Origin: Glandiceps talaboti
Lineage: Eukaryota > Hemichordata > Enteropneusta > Spengelidae
Assembly (NCBI RefSeq): GCF_964340395.1
Contig: NC_135565.1
Coordinates: 965,001 to 1,029,000 of the forward strand
Reading direction: 5' to 3'
Length of the DNA stretch: 64,000 nucleotides
The position numbers and the translations under genes were made by a program. Every line of letters starts with the position of its first letter. The stretch's first letter is position 1. Positions 1-12,345 of this stretch are shown in pieces. The notes under the pieces are model-generated. The model was not told the origin of the DNA. It worked only from the letters and a program-made list of their open reading frames with translations, and did not search any database.

Positions 1-149
1 TGACTTATAAGTCTACTCGTTCGGCTGGGAGGTGTTATCATTTATTGTTCTTTTTTTTTGTCAATGTAAACTTTTCAGGTAAACCTCATGTCACTATTAT
101 AATAAACAATTATACTATACTATGTTATGTGTGATGACCTTTCTAATTT

Positions 150-980
150 ACCTCGACCCCTATGTTCAAAGTCAAATGGCCAAACTGTTAATAGTGCACA
201 TGTGCACCTCTGACATGCATGGACCCATTTTAACCAAACCTGGCACAAATGTCATTTTACTTTGATTCTTTATCTTTGCAGTAATGGTCAAATGTCAGCC
301 ATGTTTGTCAAACGATTCACATTTTGCCTAACTCTGGAAACTCAAGCGATTGAGACTTCTTGTGTTTATACACCCATATTATCTATGATGAGCTTTCATA
401 GACTCTGACCTTTGACCAGTGCTTCAGCCAGCCTTTTCAAAGAGTGGGACATAGTGTCCCGAGACATAGTGTCCTGAAACTTTCATTTTTCTGGGTCATC
501 ATACATATTTTGGGGGACATTACAAAAAAGGTGCCAATGGCATTGTAGCACAACTGTACAGTTTTTCAGAATATTTACCCACATGCTGACCCATGCAAGA
601 TATTTGCTAAATGATTATGCAGTTGCCTATCAACCCTGTTGTTATCTTTGAAATATACATGTGTGTCAAATAACCCCAAAACCCCCTCTGGCTGCAACAC
701 TGCAATATACGCGATCATTTGGCTGTTCCTATAGGTGTGGTCATCTTGCTAAATATATTTGCATACAATTTTAGTGTGATTCATCTATGACCGGTCGACC
801 CGTCACTTCCAAAATTGTGGGTCAGGTTAAAAAAAATGTGTGTCAAATGACCCAAAACCCCCTCTGGCTGCAACACTGCTTTGACCACTATGTTCAAGGT
901 CTAAGTGTAATGCATGGGATTACAACTAAACCTGGCACATATCTTTTTCCTTTGCAATATGACAGTGAAAGTGATGTACT
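150..980. repeat. Interspersed repeat (family E), degenerate; family A right-end piece at 525-562
   Basis: Phrases such as cccatattatc, gagctttc and gccatgtttgt followed by acattttgcct recur in the same order at 26404-26840, so this is a dispersed repeat. Within it the block gcaacactgc with flanking text is itself duplicated (about 690 and 868). At 525-562 there is a reverse-oriented copy of the family A right end (tagcacaactgtacag). No coding potential is recognised. Confidence 0.45.
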
Positions 981-1085
981 CTGATTTATATTGAGTTTAG
1001 ATTTGTAAATGTAGTATCTGAATTTGACTATCGTAATGTCAGATAGTATGATTAAATGTAAATATTGTTTTCTTGTGTCTTACAG

Positions 1086-1110
1086 TAGGCTATAGCAGAC
1101 AAGGCTACAG
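1086..1110 (+). CDS. Candidate 25-nt microexon of the RS-protein gene
   Basis: The exon is bounded by a pyrimidine-rich acceptor ending in ttacag and a consensus donor gtaagt. It reads in one frame (two bases, then GYSRQGY, then two bases AG). Joined to the exon at 16846, which starts with A, it makes an Arg codon and continues into an SR-rich run, so the phases agree. Its composition (Gly, Tyr, Ser, Arg, Gln) resembles the segment preceding RS tails in splicing factors such as Tra2, but that is only a resemblance. The 5' exons would lie left of the window. What argues against it is the 15.7 kb distance to the next exon and the fact that 25 nt can fit by chance. Confidence 0.45.
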
Positions 1111-1411
1111 GTAAGTTGTATTTATTATTCAGCTGATTGGGTTATCACATACTTGTTAAATGTCGTACAAAAAATGTAGTAAATGACAGTTTTTGATAGA
1201 GTAAACATGACAAGAAAGCCATGGCATACCCATATCCAACTTGTGGCTCTTATCGCATTCTATTTAAGTGGACAAGGTCATTTTTTGTAGGCAAGATTGT
1301 CTTCATAATATGGCTTTTACATTGTCAAAATGATAACAAATTACCAATCTGACCGAACACAATTTATTTACATCACTTTCCGTCATTTCTAACTTGCCCT
1401 CAGCCACATGC

Positions 1412-1556
1412 GTGTGATCCCCTTATGATATTATGTTGTCCGCCATCTTGTATTCATGTGTGTGATCCCCTTATGATATTATGTTGTCCGCATCTTGTAT
1501 TCATGTGTGTGATCCCCTTATGATATTATGTTGTCCGCCATCTTGTATTCATGTAT
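1412..1556. repeat. Short tandem repeat, about 48 bp x 3
   Basis: Three adjacent units beginning gtgtgatccccttatgatat, at 1412, 1460 and 1507. The second unit is one base shorter. Confidence 0.9.
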
Positions 1557-1581
1557 ATTATGGTTTGGGGCATGATTACCA

Positions 1582-1755
1582 ATCCTGATTGTGATTGGTA
1601 TTTATCAAACACGAAATCCTGATTGTGATTGGTATTTATCAAACACGAAATCCTGATTGTGATTGGTATTTATCAAACACGAAATCATGATTGTGATTGG
1701 TATTTATCAAACACGAAATCCTGATTGTGATTGATAAATCCTGATTAGGATTGTG
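1582..1755. repeat. Tandem repeat, 34 bp x about 4 to 5
   Basis: Units begin atcctgattgtgattggtat and contain tatcaaacacgaa. The last unit is degenerate. Confidence 0.9.
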
Positions 1756-1782
1756 CAAATCAAATGCGTTCCTGATCTCTTG

Positions 1783-1828
1783 CACAGCACCCCCTAGTGA
1801 TAATACAAGCACAGATAGATCTTATTTA
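1783..1828. repeat. Isolated unit of the 50-bp minisatellite
   Basis: This carries the phrases ccccctagtgataa and gcacagatagatcttattta of the big array that starts at 3384, and is separated from it only by the TIR transposon at 1829-3383. It has two differences typical of an older, unhomogenised unit (tacaagc in place of cactagc). Confidence 0.85.
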
Positions 1829-3383
1829 GGGGTGAAATCAAAATCAAACACATCGTAATTACGCGTCCTAACGAGTAGTGACGAGTAGCTACGAGTAGTT
1901 ACTATGTACTACGGTGAATATTCATAAGTCTCGACGCATATTCATGTACTTTAGGTTGTAGACAATAAAAAGTAAACACCTATTGTCCGTTATTCATGAG
2001 CCCAAACTACGATCATTTATGCGTAGTCTTCATTGTGAAAAAAATCATGAAACAAAAAGATTTCATATCAGTTTCACACAATGTTATTCATTCGATGCCT
2101 TCTGTGGCATTCGTACAGTCGGCTAGTCAACTAAGTGTTTCAGATATATTCAGGTATTTACCTAACATGTCTTGCCTAAAAATACCTTGAAGAAGAATTT
2201 TTATTCGAAACGTCGGATTTGCCTCACAAGTTCCTTTTGCGTTTCTTGGCTAGTCAACAAACATGTCGACCATTTTTGTCTGGCTGGTGAACGGTGCATT
2301 GATTGTGTTAGATTCGAGTTGCAGGATTCATCAGTCGAATTCGAACATTGTCCACAAAAAAAAATTAAAAACTAATTTAAAAGCTTATCTCGCATTAATA
2401 TATAGTTTGATTTGACTGATTTAGAAGTCCCCTAAAAAATTTTGTTTCTTCAAAATTTTGAGGAAAAACGTCATTTATATAACAAAATTTCGCGCTACGA
2501 ATAACTGAATACGTTCATCACTTGCGTCTCTATGTTTATCTACCGATGTCACGTCACGTGTTGCCGAACATTGTGATTTCTCGACTCATTTAGGAATGTT
2601 ACTGTACTGAGAAACATAAAAAATTAGTTGCTGTTTTAGAATATATAAAACAAATCCCGTTTATCGACGATATAAAAGTCAAAACTGCACTTCCGCAATT
2701 CAACTGCATTTCTTGGCCCTAGCATGGCCGCCAAGCGTGAGCTTGTAAGTTGAAGTTGTAGTGTTAGTTTATCGACCGTGCAAAAAACAAAGTCTAACCG
2801 CGATTGATGCTTTGAGACTCACTCAATTGTACGATAATCTTACTCAAAGATTTACTGTTAACCCAGGACTCTTACCATATTACGTTCATACGTCCATCAC
2901 AAATTTTGAATCGTTTCAGTTGCAGTTTCTACATACCGTCATGTACGTTGTGAAAGATTTACTGAATATTGAAACTTTGATTTTGTGCATACCTAATTGT
3001 TTTTTGATGAATATCGCCCATGAACGAATTGCAGTCATAAGAACATGTACAGTACTATTTTCATCAGCACATTACTGGTTGGAGTACGTGGGGTTTTTTG
3101 ACGATCGAAAATTATGACAAACTACGACTAACTACGATAGAAGACGAAGGTGAGAATCACTATCTATTGTGTGTTGGCGATAAAAAATTACATGTATCTA
3201 CGCTCAAAGACGACGTCTTTACGGGAAACAAAGAAAAGTGAACTGATTATCTAATGTCAGTTATTCATGAACATGAACACCTGTTATCTCCTGTTTCACG
3301 TAGTACATCGGAGCTACGAGGAGCTACTCGTTGCTACTCGTGAGGACGCGTAATTACGGTGTGTTTGATTTTGATATCGTCCC
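1829..3383. mobile_element. Non-autonomous TIR DNA transposon, PIF/Harbinger-like, with TTA target duplication
   Basis: The left end GGGGTGAAATCAAAATC and the reverse complement of the right end GGGACGATATCAAAATC match over about 90 bp, both continuing into cgtaattacgcgtcct and acgagtag blocks. The element is flanked by TTA at 1826-1828 and 3384-3386, and removing it restores an intact 50-bp minisatellite unit (tcttatttacatacatag), which gives a clean empty site. A 3-bp TWA duplication and G-rich ends fit PIF/Harbinger. The internal 1.4 kb has open frames of at most 118 codons with no transposase motif, so it is non-autonomous. A second copy of one end lies at 30860-30972, again preceded by TTA. 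Confidence 0.8.
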
Positions 3384-6300
3384 TTACATACATAGCGCCC
3401 CTCGTGATAACACTAGCACAGATAGATCTTATTTACATACATAGCGCCCCCTAGAGATAACACTAGCACAGATAGATCTTATTTACATACATAGTGCCAC
3501 CTAGTGATAACACTAGCACAGATAGATCTTATTTACATACATAGTGCCCCCTAGTGATAACACTAGCACAGATAGATCTTATTTACATACATAGTGCCAC
3601 CTAGTGATAACACTAGCACAGATAGATCTTATTTACATACATAGTGCCCCCTAGTGATAACACTAGCACAGATAGATCTTATTTACATAGATAGTGCCCC
3701 CTAGTGAAAACACTAGCACAGATAGATCTTATTTACATACATAGTGCCCCCTAGAGATAACACTAGCACAGATAGATCTTATTTACATACATAGTGCCCC
3801 CTAGTGATAACACTAGCACAGATAGATCTTATTTACATACATAGTGCCACCTAGTGATAACACTAGCACAGATAGATCTTATTTACATACATAGTGCCCC
3901 CTAGAGATAACACTAGCACAGATAGATCTTATTTACATACATAGTGCCCCCTAGTGATAACACTAGCACAGATAGATCTTATTTACATACATAGTGCCAC
4001 CTAGTGATAACACTAGCACAGATAGATCTTATTTACATACATAGTGCCCCCTAGTGATAACACTAGCACAGATAGATCTTATTTACATACATAGTGCCCC
4101 CTAGTGATAACACTAGCACAGATAGATCTTATTTACATACATAGTGCCCCCTAGTGATAACACTAGCACAGATAGATCTTATTTACATACATAGTGCCAC
4201 CTAGTGATAACACTAGCACAGATAGATCTTATTTACATACATAGTGCCACCTAGTGATAACACTAGCACAGATAGATCTTATTTACATACATAGTGCCAC
4301 CTAGTGATAACACTAGCACAGATAGATCTTATTTACATACATAGTGCCCCCTAGTGATAACACTAGCACAGATAGATCTTATTTACATACATAGTGCCCC
4401 CTAGTGATAACACTAGCACAGATAGATCTTATTTACATACATAGTGCCCCCTAGAGATAACACTAGCACAGATAGATCTTATTTACATACATAGTGCCCC
4501 CTAGTGATAACACTAGCACAGGTAGATCTTATTTACATACATAGTGCCCCCTAGTGATAACACTAGCACAGATAGATCTTATTTACATACATAGTGCCCC
4601 CTAGTGATAACACTAGCACAGATAGATCTTATTTACATACATAGTGCCCCCTAGTGATAACACTAGCACAGATAGATCTTATTTACATACATAGTGCCAC
4701 CTAGTGATAACACCAGCACAGATAGATCTTATTTACATACATAGTGCCCCCTAGTGATAACACTAGCACAGATAGATCTTATTTACATACATAGTGCCAC
4801 CTAGTGATAACACTAGCACAGATAGATCTTATTTACATACATAGTGCCACCTAGTGATAACACTAGCACAGATAGATCTTATTTACATACATAGTGCCCC
4901 CTAGTGATAACACTAGCACAGATAGATCTTATTTACATACATAGTGCCACCTAGTGATAACACTAGCACAGATAGATCTTATTTACATACATAGTGCCAC
5001 CTAGTGATAACACTAGCACAGATAGATCTTATTTACATACATAGTGCCACCTAGTGATAACACTAGCACAGATAGATCTTATTTACATACATAGTGCCCC
5101 CTAGTGATAACACTAGCACAGATAGATCTTATTTACATACATAGTGCCCCCTAGTGATAACACTAGCACAGATAGATCTTATTTACATACATAGTGCCAC
5201 CTAGTGATAACACTAGCACAGATAGATCTTATTTACATACATAGCACCCCCTAGAGACAACACTAGCACAGATAGATCTTATTTACATAGATAGTGCCCC
5301 CTAGTGAAAACACTAGCACAGATAGATCTTATTTACATACATAGTGCCCCCTAGAGATAACACTAGCACAGATAGATCTTATTTACATACATAGTGCCCC
5401 CTAGTGATAACACTAGCACAGATAGATCTTATTTACATACATAGTGCCACCTAGTGATAACACTAGCACAGATAGATCTTATTTACATACATAGTGCCCC
5501 CTAGAGATAACACTAGCACAGATAGATCTTATTTACATACATAGTGCCCCCTAGTGATAACACTAGCACAGATAGATCTTATTTACATACATAGTGCCCC
5601 CTAGTGATAACACTAGCACAGATAGATCTTATTTACATACATAGTGCCCCCTAGTGATAACACTAGCACAGATAGATCTTATTTACATACATAGTGCCCC
5701 CTAGTGATAACACTAGCACAGATAGATCTTATTTACATACATAGTGCCCCCTAGTGATAACACTAGCACAGATAGATCTTATTTACATACATAGTGCCAC
5801 CTAGTGATAACACTAGCACAGATAGATCTTATTTACATACATAGTGCCACCTAGTGATAATACTAGCACAGATAGATCTTATTTACATACATAGTGCCAC
5901 CTAGTGATAATACTAGCACAGATAGATCTTATTTACATACATAGTGCCCCCTAGTGATAACACTAGCACAGATAGATCTTATTTACATACATAGTGCCCC
6001 CTAGAGATAACACTAGCACAGATAGATCTTATTTACATACATAGTGCCCCCTAGAGATAACACTAGCACAGGTAGATCTTATTTACATACATAGTGCCCC
6101 CTAGTGATAACACTAGCACAGGTAGATCTTATTTACATACATAGTGCCCCCTAGTGATAACACTAGCACAGATAGATCTTATTTACATACATAGTGCCCC
6201 CTAGTGATAACACTAGCACAGATAGATCTTATTTACATACATAGTGCCCCCTAGTGATAACACTAGCACAGATAGATCTTATTTACATACATAGTGCCAC

Positions 6301-7963
6301 CTAGTGATAACACTAGCACAGATAGATCTTATTTACATACATAGTGCCACCTAGTGATAACACTAGCACAGATAGATCTTATTTACATACATAGTGCCAC
6401 CTAGTGATAACACTAGCACAGATAGATCTTATTTACATACATAGTGCCACCTAGTGATAACACTAGCACAGATAGATCTTATTTACATACATAGTGCCCC
6501 CTAGTGATAACACTAGCACAGATAGATCTTATTTACATACATAGTGCCACCAAGTGATAACACTAGCACAGATAGATCTTATTTACATACATAGTGCCAC
6601 CTAGTGATAACACTAGCACAGATAGATCTTATTTACATACATAGTGCCACCTAGTGATAACACTAGCACAGATAGATCTTATTTACATACATAGTGCCCC
6701 CTAGTGATAACACTAGCACAGATAGATCTTATTTACATACATAGTGCCCCCTAGTGATAACACTAGCACAGATAGATCTTATTTACATACATAGTGCCAC
6801 CTAGTGATAACACTAGCACAGATAGATCTTATTTACATACATAGCACCCCCTAGTGATAACACTAGCACAGATAGATCTTATTTACATACATAGTGCCCC
6901 CTAGTGATAACACTAGCACAGATAGATCTTATTTACATACATAGTGCCACCTAGTGATAACACTAGCACAGATAGATCTTATTTACATACATAGTGCCAC
7001 CTAGTGATAACACTAGCACAGATAGATCTTATTTACATACATAGCACCCCCTAGAGACAACACTAGCACAGATAGATCTTATTTACATACATAGTGCCCC
7101 CTAGTGATAACACTAGCACAGATAGATCTTATTTACATACATAGTGCCACCTAGTGATAACACTAGCACAGATAGATCTTATTTACATACATAGCACCCC
7201 CTAGAGACAACACTAGCACAGATAGATCTTATTTACATACATAGTGCCCCCTAGTGATAACACTAGCACAGATAGATCTTATTTACATACATAGTGCCAC
7301 CTAGAGATAACACTAGCACAGATAGATCTTATTTACATACATAGTGCCACCTAGTGATAACACTAGCACAGATAGATCTTATTTACATACATAATGCCAC
7401 CTAGTGATAACACTAGCACAGATAGATCTTATTTACATACATAGTGCCACCTAGTGATAACACTAGCACAGATAGATCTTATTTACATACATAGCACCCC
7501 CTAGAGATAACACTAGCACAGATAGATCTTATTTACATACATAGTGCCACCTAGTGATAACACTAGCACAGATAGATCTTATTTACATACATAGTGCCAC
7601 CTAGTGATAACACTAGCACAGATAGATCTTATTTACATACATAGTGCCCCCTAGTGATAACACTAGCACAGGTAGATCTTATTTACATACATAGTGCCCC
7701 CTAGTGATAACACTAGCACAGATAGATCTTATTTACATACATAGCACCCCCTAGAGACAACACTAGCACAGATAGATCTTATTTACATACATAGTGCCAC
7801 CTAGTGATAATACTAGCACAGATAGATCTTATTTACATACATAGTGCCCCCTAGAGATAACACTAGCACAGATAGATCTTATTTACATACATAGTGCCAC
7901 CTAGTGATAACACTAGCACAGATAGATCTTATTTACATACATAGTGCCCCCTAGTGATAACAC
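3384..7963. repeat. Minisatellite, 50 bp x about 92
   Basis: Nearly perfect head-to-tail array. The unit includes ctagtgataacactagcaca followed by gatagatcttatttacatac. Variants are confined to a few sites (gtgcccc or gtgccac or gcacccc; ctagtg or ctagag; gatag or ggtag) and recur in blocks, which indicates amplification by unequal exchange. It lies inside the candidate first intron of the RS-protein gene. Confidence 0.97.
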
Positions 7964-8249
7964 ATAGCCACATTGTACATATATTGATGCACACTCTTCA
8001 TTAGTTAGATTTATTTGTCAAACTTCCTTTCAACATCTTGGCTAAGAGTTTGATCAACTGAAATATGTAAATTCTGTTTTCAATGCAAGTTAACAATACT
8101 CTTAAAAGATTATCATATGTGTGAAATGTGTGAAACTTTAAAAAAAAATGTTTACATGTAAGTAATCATGATTGTTATTGAGCGTTTTGTTTACAAACTC
8201 ATTTCGAGAAATGACACAGATTAATCACAGTCATAATTGTGCAAATTGA

Positions 8250-8545
8250 ACTCGCCCAAGGTCTATCTGTGCAAGTATTATCACAAGAGGGCACTGTGTT
8301 TTAGATAAGGTCTATCTGTGCTAATATTATCACTAGAGGGCACTGTGTTATAGATAAGGTCTATCTGTGCTAATATTATCACTAGAGGGCACTGTGTTTT
8401 AGATAAGGTCTATCTGTGCTAATATTATCACTAGAGGGCACTGTGTTTTAGATAAGGTCTATCTGTGCTAATATTATCACTAGAGGGCACTGTGTTATAG
8501 ATAAGGTGTATCTGTGCTAATATTATCATTAGAGGGTGCTGTGTC
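8250..8545. repeat. Inverted array of the 50-bp minisatellite family, about 6 units
   Basis: Units read ggtctatctgtgctaatatt with atcactagagggcactgtg, the reverse complement of a diverged 50-bp unit from 3384-7963. The two arrays face each other across a 286-bp spacer (7964-8249) in which nothing else is recognised. Confidence 0.85.
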
Positions 8546-8800
8546 TATCATTCCAAAACCACTGAGCACATTGGGCTGAAATTTAATGGGAATGCATCTA
8601 GGGATGTATGGATGAAGAAATATTAAGCATACAATGATTCCATGAGTGATATGCAAATTAGGTGTAAAAATGTTCATTTTTTGTCAAAAACATATCTCAA
8701 AAAGTACTTGGTCAATGAATCTGAAACTTGGTGAGATGTTTCTGAAAGTGTTATTCTTCAGATTTTCTTCAAATCATTTTGACTAAATTGGCCCTAAATC
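8546..8800. repeat. Family A fragment
   Basis: About 240 bp nearly identical to the internal part of the family A copy near 9635-9870 (ttgggctgaaatttaatggg, gatatgcaaattaggtgt, acttggtgagatgttt). Confidence 0.8.
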
Positions 8801-9230
8801 TTTACCTGTATTTTGTATGGATAATCGGTGCCTTGGTGTGCGCATGCATGGTGTAAAGCATATCATGCTAGGCACAACATTAGTCAAGTTACGTGTACAC
8901 CGTATGCTTGTAATGCTGTCACTCGGTAGATTCTATCATGTTCTAATATTATATTCTGGCCTTTGAGTGAGAAATGAGACAAATAAAATTGCACCTGCAA
9001 GGAGGTCCATAGGCTATTAAATTAAAATATCAGATGATGTTATGTCTACTACAAGTTGAATGTTGTTGACAATTATGGACAATGTGTTTGGTAAATTTGT
9101 TAGAAAATTGAAATTCGAATTGCCTCAAAATTATTTTAGATCCCTAGTTTATTTCATTCATCATCAAAATTTTCCAGGATTAAAGCTGTAAGACACTGGA
9201 ATTATTTATAGCCAACCTCAAAAATCCTTT

Positions 9231-10412
9231 TTAGCACAACTGAACTGAGGTTCAGTAGTGCTATAGGGATCGCCCGACGTCTGTCTGTCTGTCTGTCTGT
9301 CTGTGTGTGTGTGGATGTGTGTGTGTGTGTGTGTAAACAACTTAAAGTCAAAAACCGTTGAACCGATTGCCATGATATTTGGTGGGTTCATTACCTTGAG
9401 TGTCTAGTTGGGAAATTGTTCAAATCAAAATGATTGCATCACAGGTGTGTGATTTGGGTCAAAAAATGTGATTTTTGGTCAAAAAACTTAAACTCAGAAA
9501 CTACTGGGCAGATTGGTGCGAAATTTGGTGGGAAAATTCTTTAGGGGGTGAAGTAAGATTTGTTCATGACATGATGATTCCATCAGTGATATGCAAATTA
9601 GGGCTAAAAATGTGTCTTTTTGGTTAAAAATCTATAATTCCAAAACTACTGAGCAGATTGGGCTGAAATTTAATGGGAATGCATCTAGGGATGTATGGAC
9701 GAAGAACTATTAAGCATACAATGATTCCATGAGTGATATGCAAATTAGGTGTAAAAATGTTCATTTTTGGTCAAAAACTTATATCTCAAAAAGTACTTAG
9801 TCACCAAATCTGAAACTTGGTGAGATGTTTCTGAAAGTGTTATTCTGCAGATTTTCTTCTAAACATTTTTTTCAAAATTGGCCCTAGCGACCATGACCAC
9901 GCCCTTAGCAACAACCAAATGGCAGTATATTTTGGTCAAATAACAACATCATCTGGTAGGCAAATGAGTAAACATTCAAAAAATGTATGCAAATACCCTA
10001 GCAACCATGACCACGTCCATAACAGCCAAATGGTGGTGTATTTCACAAAGATAACAACAGGGATTAACAGACAATTGAATAAACATTCAAAAAATGTATG
10101 TAAATATGCGTAGCAACAAGACCATGCCCATAGCAACAGCCAAATGATCATGTATATTGCAAAGATAATATCAGGAATTTATACACAAGTGAACAAAAAC
10201 ATACTAAAATGTATGCAAATATATCTAACAACATGACCACGCCCATAGCAACAGCCAAATGATAGCACATATCGTAAAGATAGCAACATGGTTGGATAGG
10301 CAACTGGATAGTCATTCAACAAATGAACACTTATTGTTAGCATGGACTACCATATGGATAAACATTTTTAAAAACTGTGCAGTTGTGCTACACACCATTG
10401 GGGGTATTTTTT
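9231..10412. mobile_element. Family A non-autonomous element (Helitron/HINE-like architecture)
   Basis: Starts tttttagcacaactgaactg followed within 60 bp by a TCTG/GT microsatellite, and ends in cagttgtgctacacacc, so its subterminal ends are inverted to each other (TAGCACAACTG and CAGTTGTGCTA). The interior holds degenerate direct repeats (catgaccacgcccatagcaa and similar). A second copy begins at 22868, and isolated right ends occur at 525-562, 12306-12345 and 24739-24786. Short subterminal inverted repeats followed by a microsatellite are the layout described for DINE/HINE elements. The assignment is inferred from layout, not from a recognised Rep/Hel protein. Confidence 0.6.
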
Positions 10413-10928
10413 TGTTTTTTTGTGTGCATTTCCCAGTCATTATTTTTCTGAGATTTTGTGTAATTTTCATAATGTAGATTTTGTAAAATGGTGACTATGG
10501 TATAAAAGTATAATATTTTACCAACTTTCTGTATAAAATGTGTTTTATAGTGAGACATCATATGAAACCACTAACCACTTTATTACATCGCTAAAACAAA
10601 ACTGCATAGTGAAGAGCTGAACAACTGAACCACTTCTACATGTTACCAAAATAAAATATTAAAAAAACAGCGGAGCTATTCAGACCGATAGGTCGCTTGT
10701 TTGAAATAGTAAATCGGTGAAAATTGCCTGTAAAATTGCGTTGCCTGTAAATGTATTTGACACACACCTGGACCTTTGACCTAGACACATTCATGATAGA
10801 TAGAAAATAAGTGCATTTCCCATTAAGGTTGTTGCACAGGCTATTTTTCATCCCCATTCTTTACTGAGTAAAAATGTCATAAATTTGTTAAAAATGAAGG
10901 TATTGACTCCACATTTTCACAATTTGTT
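10413..10928. other. Non-coding stretch, nothing recognised
   Basis: AT-rich sequence inside the candidate RS-gene intron. No exon, repeat or element end could be supported here. Confidence 0.4.
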
Positions 10929-11640
10929 AGTCCCCGCTGGACGAAGTCTGGGACGGGGACTTATGGATTGGGTTCCGTCCGTCTGCTCGTCCAGAGCCGT
11001 TTCTTGGAGATGCCTGAACCAATTTTTTTCAAACTTAGTACAGGGGCAACATACAATGGCATACATATGCACGTCAATTTGTTTCATGATACGATCCAAT
11101 ATGGCCGCCTAGCAGCCATTTTGTTTGCAAATTTTGCCTGTCCAAAGCCATAACTCAGACATGCTTGAACAGATCTCATTCAAAGTTGGTATTAGGATAG
11201 TGTTCTATGACATACATGTGCATATTCATTGTTGTCATGATACAATCCAATATGGCCGCCTAGCAGCCATTTTGTTTGTGAATTTTCCATGTCCAAAGCC
11301 ATAACTCAGACATGCTTGAACAGATCTCATTCAAAGTTGGTATTAGGACAGTGTTCTATGACATACATGTGCATATTCAATGTTGTCGTGATACAATCCA
11401 ATATGGCCATCTAGCAGCCATTTTGTTTGCAAATTTTCCATGTCCAAAGCCATAACTTAGACATGCTTGAACAGATCTCATTCAAAGTTGGTATTAGGAC
11501 AATGTTCTGTGACATACATGTGCATATCCATTTTCGTCATGATACAATCCGATATGGTTGTCTGGCAGCGATTTAGTTGGCGCAGTTTTCATGTCCAAAG
11601 CCATAACTCAGGCATACTTGAACAGTGAATTTTAACTAAC
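10929..11640. mobile_element. Family D non-autonomous element with internal direct repeats
   Basis: Begins with a hairpin-forming end (agtccccgctggacgaagtc then gacggggact) and gttccgtccgtctgctcg. It then contains about four direct repeats of roughly 145 bp, each with gccataactcagacatgctt and atatggccgcctagcagcca. Related copies sit in introns of the minus-strand gene at 59100-59330 and 59800-60130. Confidence 0.65.
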
Positions 11641-12345
11641 GTCCTAGCCTGTGCAACTCCCTTAATTCGACGTAAAATACTGTGAAAATGGTCCATTTTT
11701 GAGTCCAAACCTTGCCATTTTCAAGTCCCAGGCGAAATCATGTAAATCTGTAACAAATAACCCAATCGAAAAATGAAAGCCAAACATCGATAGGTCAGAG
11801 TTCAAAGAATTACCATACAACTACATTGCCATCTGGGTACTTCCCTGCTAACACATTTTTGTGTCAAAAGATTAGTTCAAACGTGGAAAAATCTTTCCGA
11901 GTGAAGCCGAAGATGATGTATTTTAATAAATATTCATTAGAGGTTACGTATTGCGCTCCATGCGTTGAGAACTGGCTTTCTGTACAGCAGATCATGGGGA
12001 CAGCATAGGACATAAATTATATGGCTTTTCAGTCGTATCATCACGGGAATTTAAAAAAATGTGTGCAGTAAATAAGTTTTTATTTGTCGGGAATGACAAT
12101 TCTTGTGTATATTTTGGTAAAGGATCAGGAATATTGGAATATCTGTTTCTCCTATCTGACTTTGCTGGGCATGCTGACACACAAACAATTTGACATGTGC
12201 AAATAAAACAAGTAATAAAAAGTAATAAAAAGTTCAAAGTCAATCTTGCCCAAAACACTTTGTGCTTTGTCGGAAATCAGTTGAGCGATCGCTACCCATG
12301 TACCTTAAAAACTGTACAGTTGTGCTACAATGCCATTGGTGCTAT
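11641..12345. other. Intronic sequence with a family A right-end piece
   Basis: No coding exon is supported. At 12306-12345 lies a family A right end (actgtacagttgtgctacaa then gccattggtgctatttta). The 64-bp minisatellite starts directly after it. Confidence 0.5.

Noticed and set aside
2188-2225. Possible hammerhead-like ribozyme core (tgaagaagaattt...cgaaacgtcgg)
   Set aside because: The conserved CUGANGA core and three closing stems could not be laid out; the phrase is only a widespread transposon motif.
2761-3117. 118-codon frame within the TIR transposon as a transposase
   Set aside because: It starts at GTG, shows no DDE or Myb motif and has no continuation; the element appears non-autonomous.
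3384-7963. CRISPR array
   Set aside because: Repeats are head-to-tail without unique spacers, and the locus is eukaryotic.
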